From: Gammaproteobacteria bacterium
GTDB lineage: Bacteria; Pseudomonadota; Gammaproteobacteria; Ga0077536
Direction of reading: 5' to 3'
Length of the DNA: 52,090 nt
NCBI GenBank assembly: GCA_023257255.1
Contig: JALRCR010000004.1
Coordinates: 1-52,090 of the forward strand
Under the pieces are notes generated by a model. The model was not told the origin of the DNA. It was given only the letters and a program-made list of their open reading frames with translations, and did not search any database. Made by a program: the position numbers and the translations under genes. Of this stretch, positions 50,641 to 52,090 are shown piece by piece. Each line of letters opens with the position of its first letter. The first letter of the stretch is position 1.

Positions 50641-52090
50641 ATGCTGCAGAAACTCGCCGCCTTCCCCGGCATTGCCGGCCCCGTCGTCACGATTGTCATG
50701 GACGGCTATGGCCTGCCCAGGCAGGACACCGGCAGCGCGATTGCCGCCGCGGTCAAACCGAATCTCGACCGGCTCTTTGCGACTTGCTCGCACATCCGCC
50801 TTCGTGCGCACGGCACGGCGGTCGGCATGCCGTCGGACGAGGATATGGGGAACTCCGAAGTGGGACACAACGCGATCGGGGCCGGGCAGGTCTATGCGCA
50901 GGGCGCGGCGCTGGTCGCCGACGCCATTGCGGCGGGGCAACTCTGGCAAGGCGAGGCCTGGCAGCAGGTCGTGGCGGGCGCACGAGCGAGCACGCTGCAC
51001 TTCATCGGGCTGTTCTCCGACGGCAACGTCCACAGTCATGTCGATCACCTGCGGGCGATGCTCGTGCAGGCCAAGGCTGAAGGCTTGCGCAGCGCGCGCG
51101 TTCACGTGCTGCTCGACGGGCGCGACGTGCCGGAAACGAGCGCGCTGGACTATCTGGTGCCGTTTGAGGCCTTTCTGGCCGACCTGCGCGCCGGCGGGTT
51201 TGACGCGCGCATCGCCTCCGGCGGCGGCCGTCAGCACATCACCATGGACCGCTACGACGCCAACTGGCCGATGGTGGCGCTGGGTTGGCGGACCCATGTG
51301 CTGGGCGAGGGGCCGCAGTTTGCGAGCGCAGTGGCCGCCGTCGAGGCTTTGCGTCAGCAGTTCCCGGGCACGATTGATCAGGATCTGCCGCCTTTTGTGA
51401 TTGCCGATGCGGGCTGCCCGGTGGGCACCATCGAGGACGGTGATGCAGTGGTGTTTTTCAACTTCCGCGGCGATCGCGCAATCGAAATGACGCGCGCCTT
51501 TGAAGAGACCGCCTTCGACAAATTCGACCGCGTGCGCTGGCCGCAGGTAACTTACGCCGGGATGCTCCAGTACGACGGCGACCTGCGTCTGCCGGCGCGT
51601 TTTCTGGTGGCACCGCCGGCCATTCAGAACACCATGAGCGAGTGGTTTTCGCGCAGCGGCATTGCGCAGTACGCCTGTTCCGAAACCCAGAAATTTGGCC
51701 ACGTCACTTACTTCTGGAACGGCAACCGCTCGAGCAAGTTCGAGGGAGAGGTCTGGGAGGAAGTCCCGAGCGATGTGGTGCCCTACGAGCAGCGGCCGTG
51801 GATGAAGGCGGCAGAAATCACCGATGCGATGATTGCTGCAGTCCACAGCGGCAAATACCGCGCGCTTCGCTGCAATTTTGCCAACGGCGATATGGTGGGC
51901 CACACCGGCAACTTCCGGGCGGCAACCATGGCGATTGAGGCGCTGGATCTGGCGCTTGGCACGGCTGTTCGCATGTCTCTGGCGGGCGGTCAACGCTACG
52001 AGCTGGTCGGCGGAAGTCTGGACGCCGAGCTGCCGGAAACCGAGTCCGGGCGCATGCTCGCGCGCATCAACCGGGCCATCGAGCAGGACT
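50641..52090 (+). CDS. gpmI: 2,3-bisphosphoglycerate-independent phosphoglycerate mutase, plant/trypanosomatid type (3' end outside window)
   Basis: The frame runs open from ATG 50641 to the end of the window (483 codons), so about 65 residues of C-terminus are missing. Metal and active-site marks are IVMDGYG (Asp21), DMGNSEVGHNAIGAG with the phosphorylated Ser72, IGLFSDGNVHSHVDHL, DGRDVPE, RIASGGGRQHITMDRYDANWPMV, FFNFRGDRAIEMTRAFEE, SETQKFGHVTYFWNGNRSSKFEGE and NFANGDMVGHTGN. The ASGGGR, TMDRY and WNGNRSSKFEGE segments match the plant/trypanosomatid iPGM clade as remembered rather than the E. coli-type GpmI. It interconverts 3- and 2-phosphoglycerate in glycolysis. Confidence 0.9.
   Translation, partial: MLQKLAAFPGIAGPVVTIVMDGYGLPRQDTGSAIAAAVKPNLDRLFATCSHIRLRAHGTAVGMPSDEDMGNSEVGHNAIGAGQVYAQGAALVADAIAAGQLWQGEAWQQVVAGARASTLHFIGLFSDGNVHSHVDHLRAMLVQAKAEGLRSARVHVLLDGRDVPETSALDYLVPFEAFLADLRAGGFDARIASGGGRQHITMDRYDANWPMVALGWRTHVLGEGPQFASAVAAVEALRQQFPGTIDQDLPPFVIADAGCPVGTIEDGDAVVFFNFRGDRAIEMTRAFEETAFDKFDRVRWPQVTYAGMLQYDGDLRLPARFLVAPPAIQNTMSEWFSRSGIAQYACSETQKFGHVTYFWNGNRSSKFEGEVWEEVPSDVVPYEQRPWMKAAEITDAMIAAVHSGKYRALRCNFANGDMVGHTGNFRAATMAIEALDLALGTAVRMSLAGGQRYELVGGSLDAELPETESGRMLARINRAIEQD

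Noticed and set aside
50035-51993. A 652-codon minus-strand open frame over the TerB-like and gpmI genes.
   Set aside because: Both plus-strand genes carry clear motifs, and the antisense product is Arg/His-rich without recognisable structure.

Overview
The window is GC-rich, densely coded DNA, most likely from a gammaproteobacterial chromosome. The best taxonomic pointer is the complete EF-P beta-lysylation set (epmB, efp, epmA), supported by a YoaA/DinG helicase and an HpnN-like exporter. Many oxidoreductases, CoA-handling enzymes and glutathione S-transferases suggest an environmental degrader of hydrocarbons or alicyclic compounds. No rRNA, tRNA, CRISPR array, insertion sequence or phage gene was seen, and no gene-free stretch exceeds 300 bases.

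Layout. 1-9744: partial GST-like gene (minus), NYN/OST-HTH RNA-binding protein, LLM flavin oxidoreductase, GNAT acetyltransferase (minus), a cupin with a histone-H1-like tail, HpnN-type RND exporter, then GST, BKACE and a WYL regulator. 9908-19391: SprT-like metalloprotein, a second LLM enzyme, cyclic-nucleotide-domain MscS channel joined to polyphosphate:AMP phosphotransferase, two more LLM enzymes, an acyl-CoA synthetase and a DMT transporter. 19388-22439: crotonase, truncated siroheme synthase and lipocalin on the minus strand, facing a TauE/YfcA permease.

22455-32740 is the most unusual part. Three tandem serralysin-like RTX metalloproteases lack an adjacent type I secretion apparatus, share a cysteine pair that textbook serralysins do not have, and the third appears to start at CTG. 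A TelA-family operon follows; its first reading frame is cut by a single in-frame TGA just after a membrane anchor.

32778-43177: a minus-strand operon with BadH- and BadI-like enzymes of cyclohexanecarboxylate degradation plus an exported HbpS/GlcG protein; a divergent unknown gene; epmB/efp/epmA; an unknown gene overlapping yoaA; an MBL hydrolase; a dimeric dUTPase; and an RNA/DNA methyltransferase-like gene. 43388-52090: a MauG-like dihaem peroxidase behind a Fur-box-like palindrome, a cupin, wecB (minus), a Baeyer-Villiger-type monooxygenase, a DUF457 membrane hydrolase, a TerB-like fusion protein, and a truncated gpmI of the plant/trypanosomatid type.

Functions are assigned by reading motifs and from memory of protein families; no database search was run. 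Starts were chosen from Shine-Dalgarno spacing and family N-termini.
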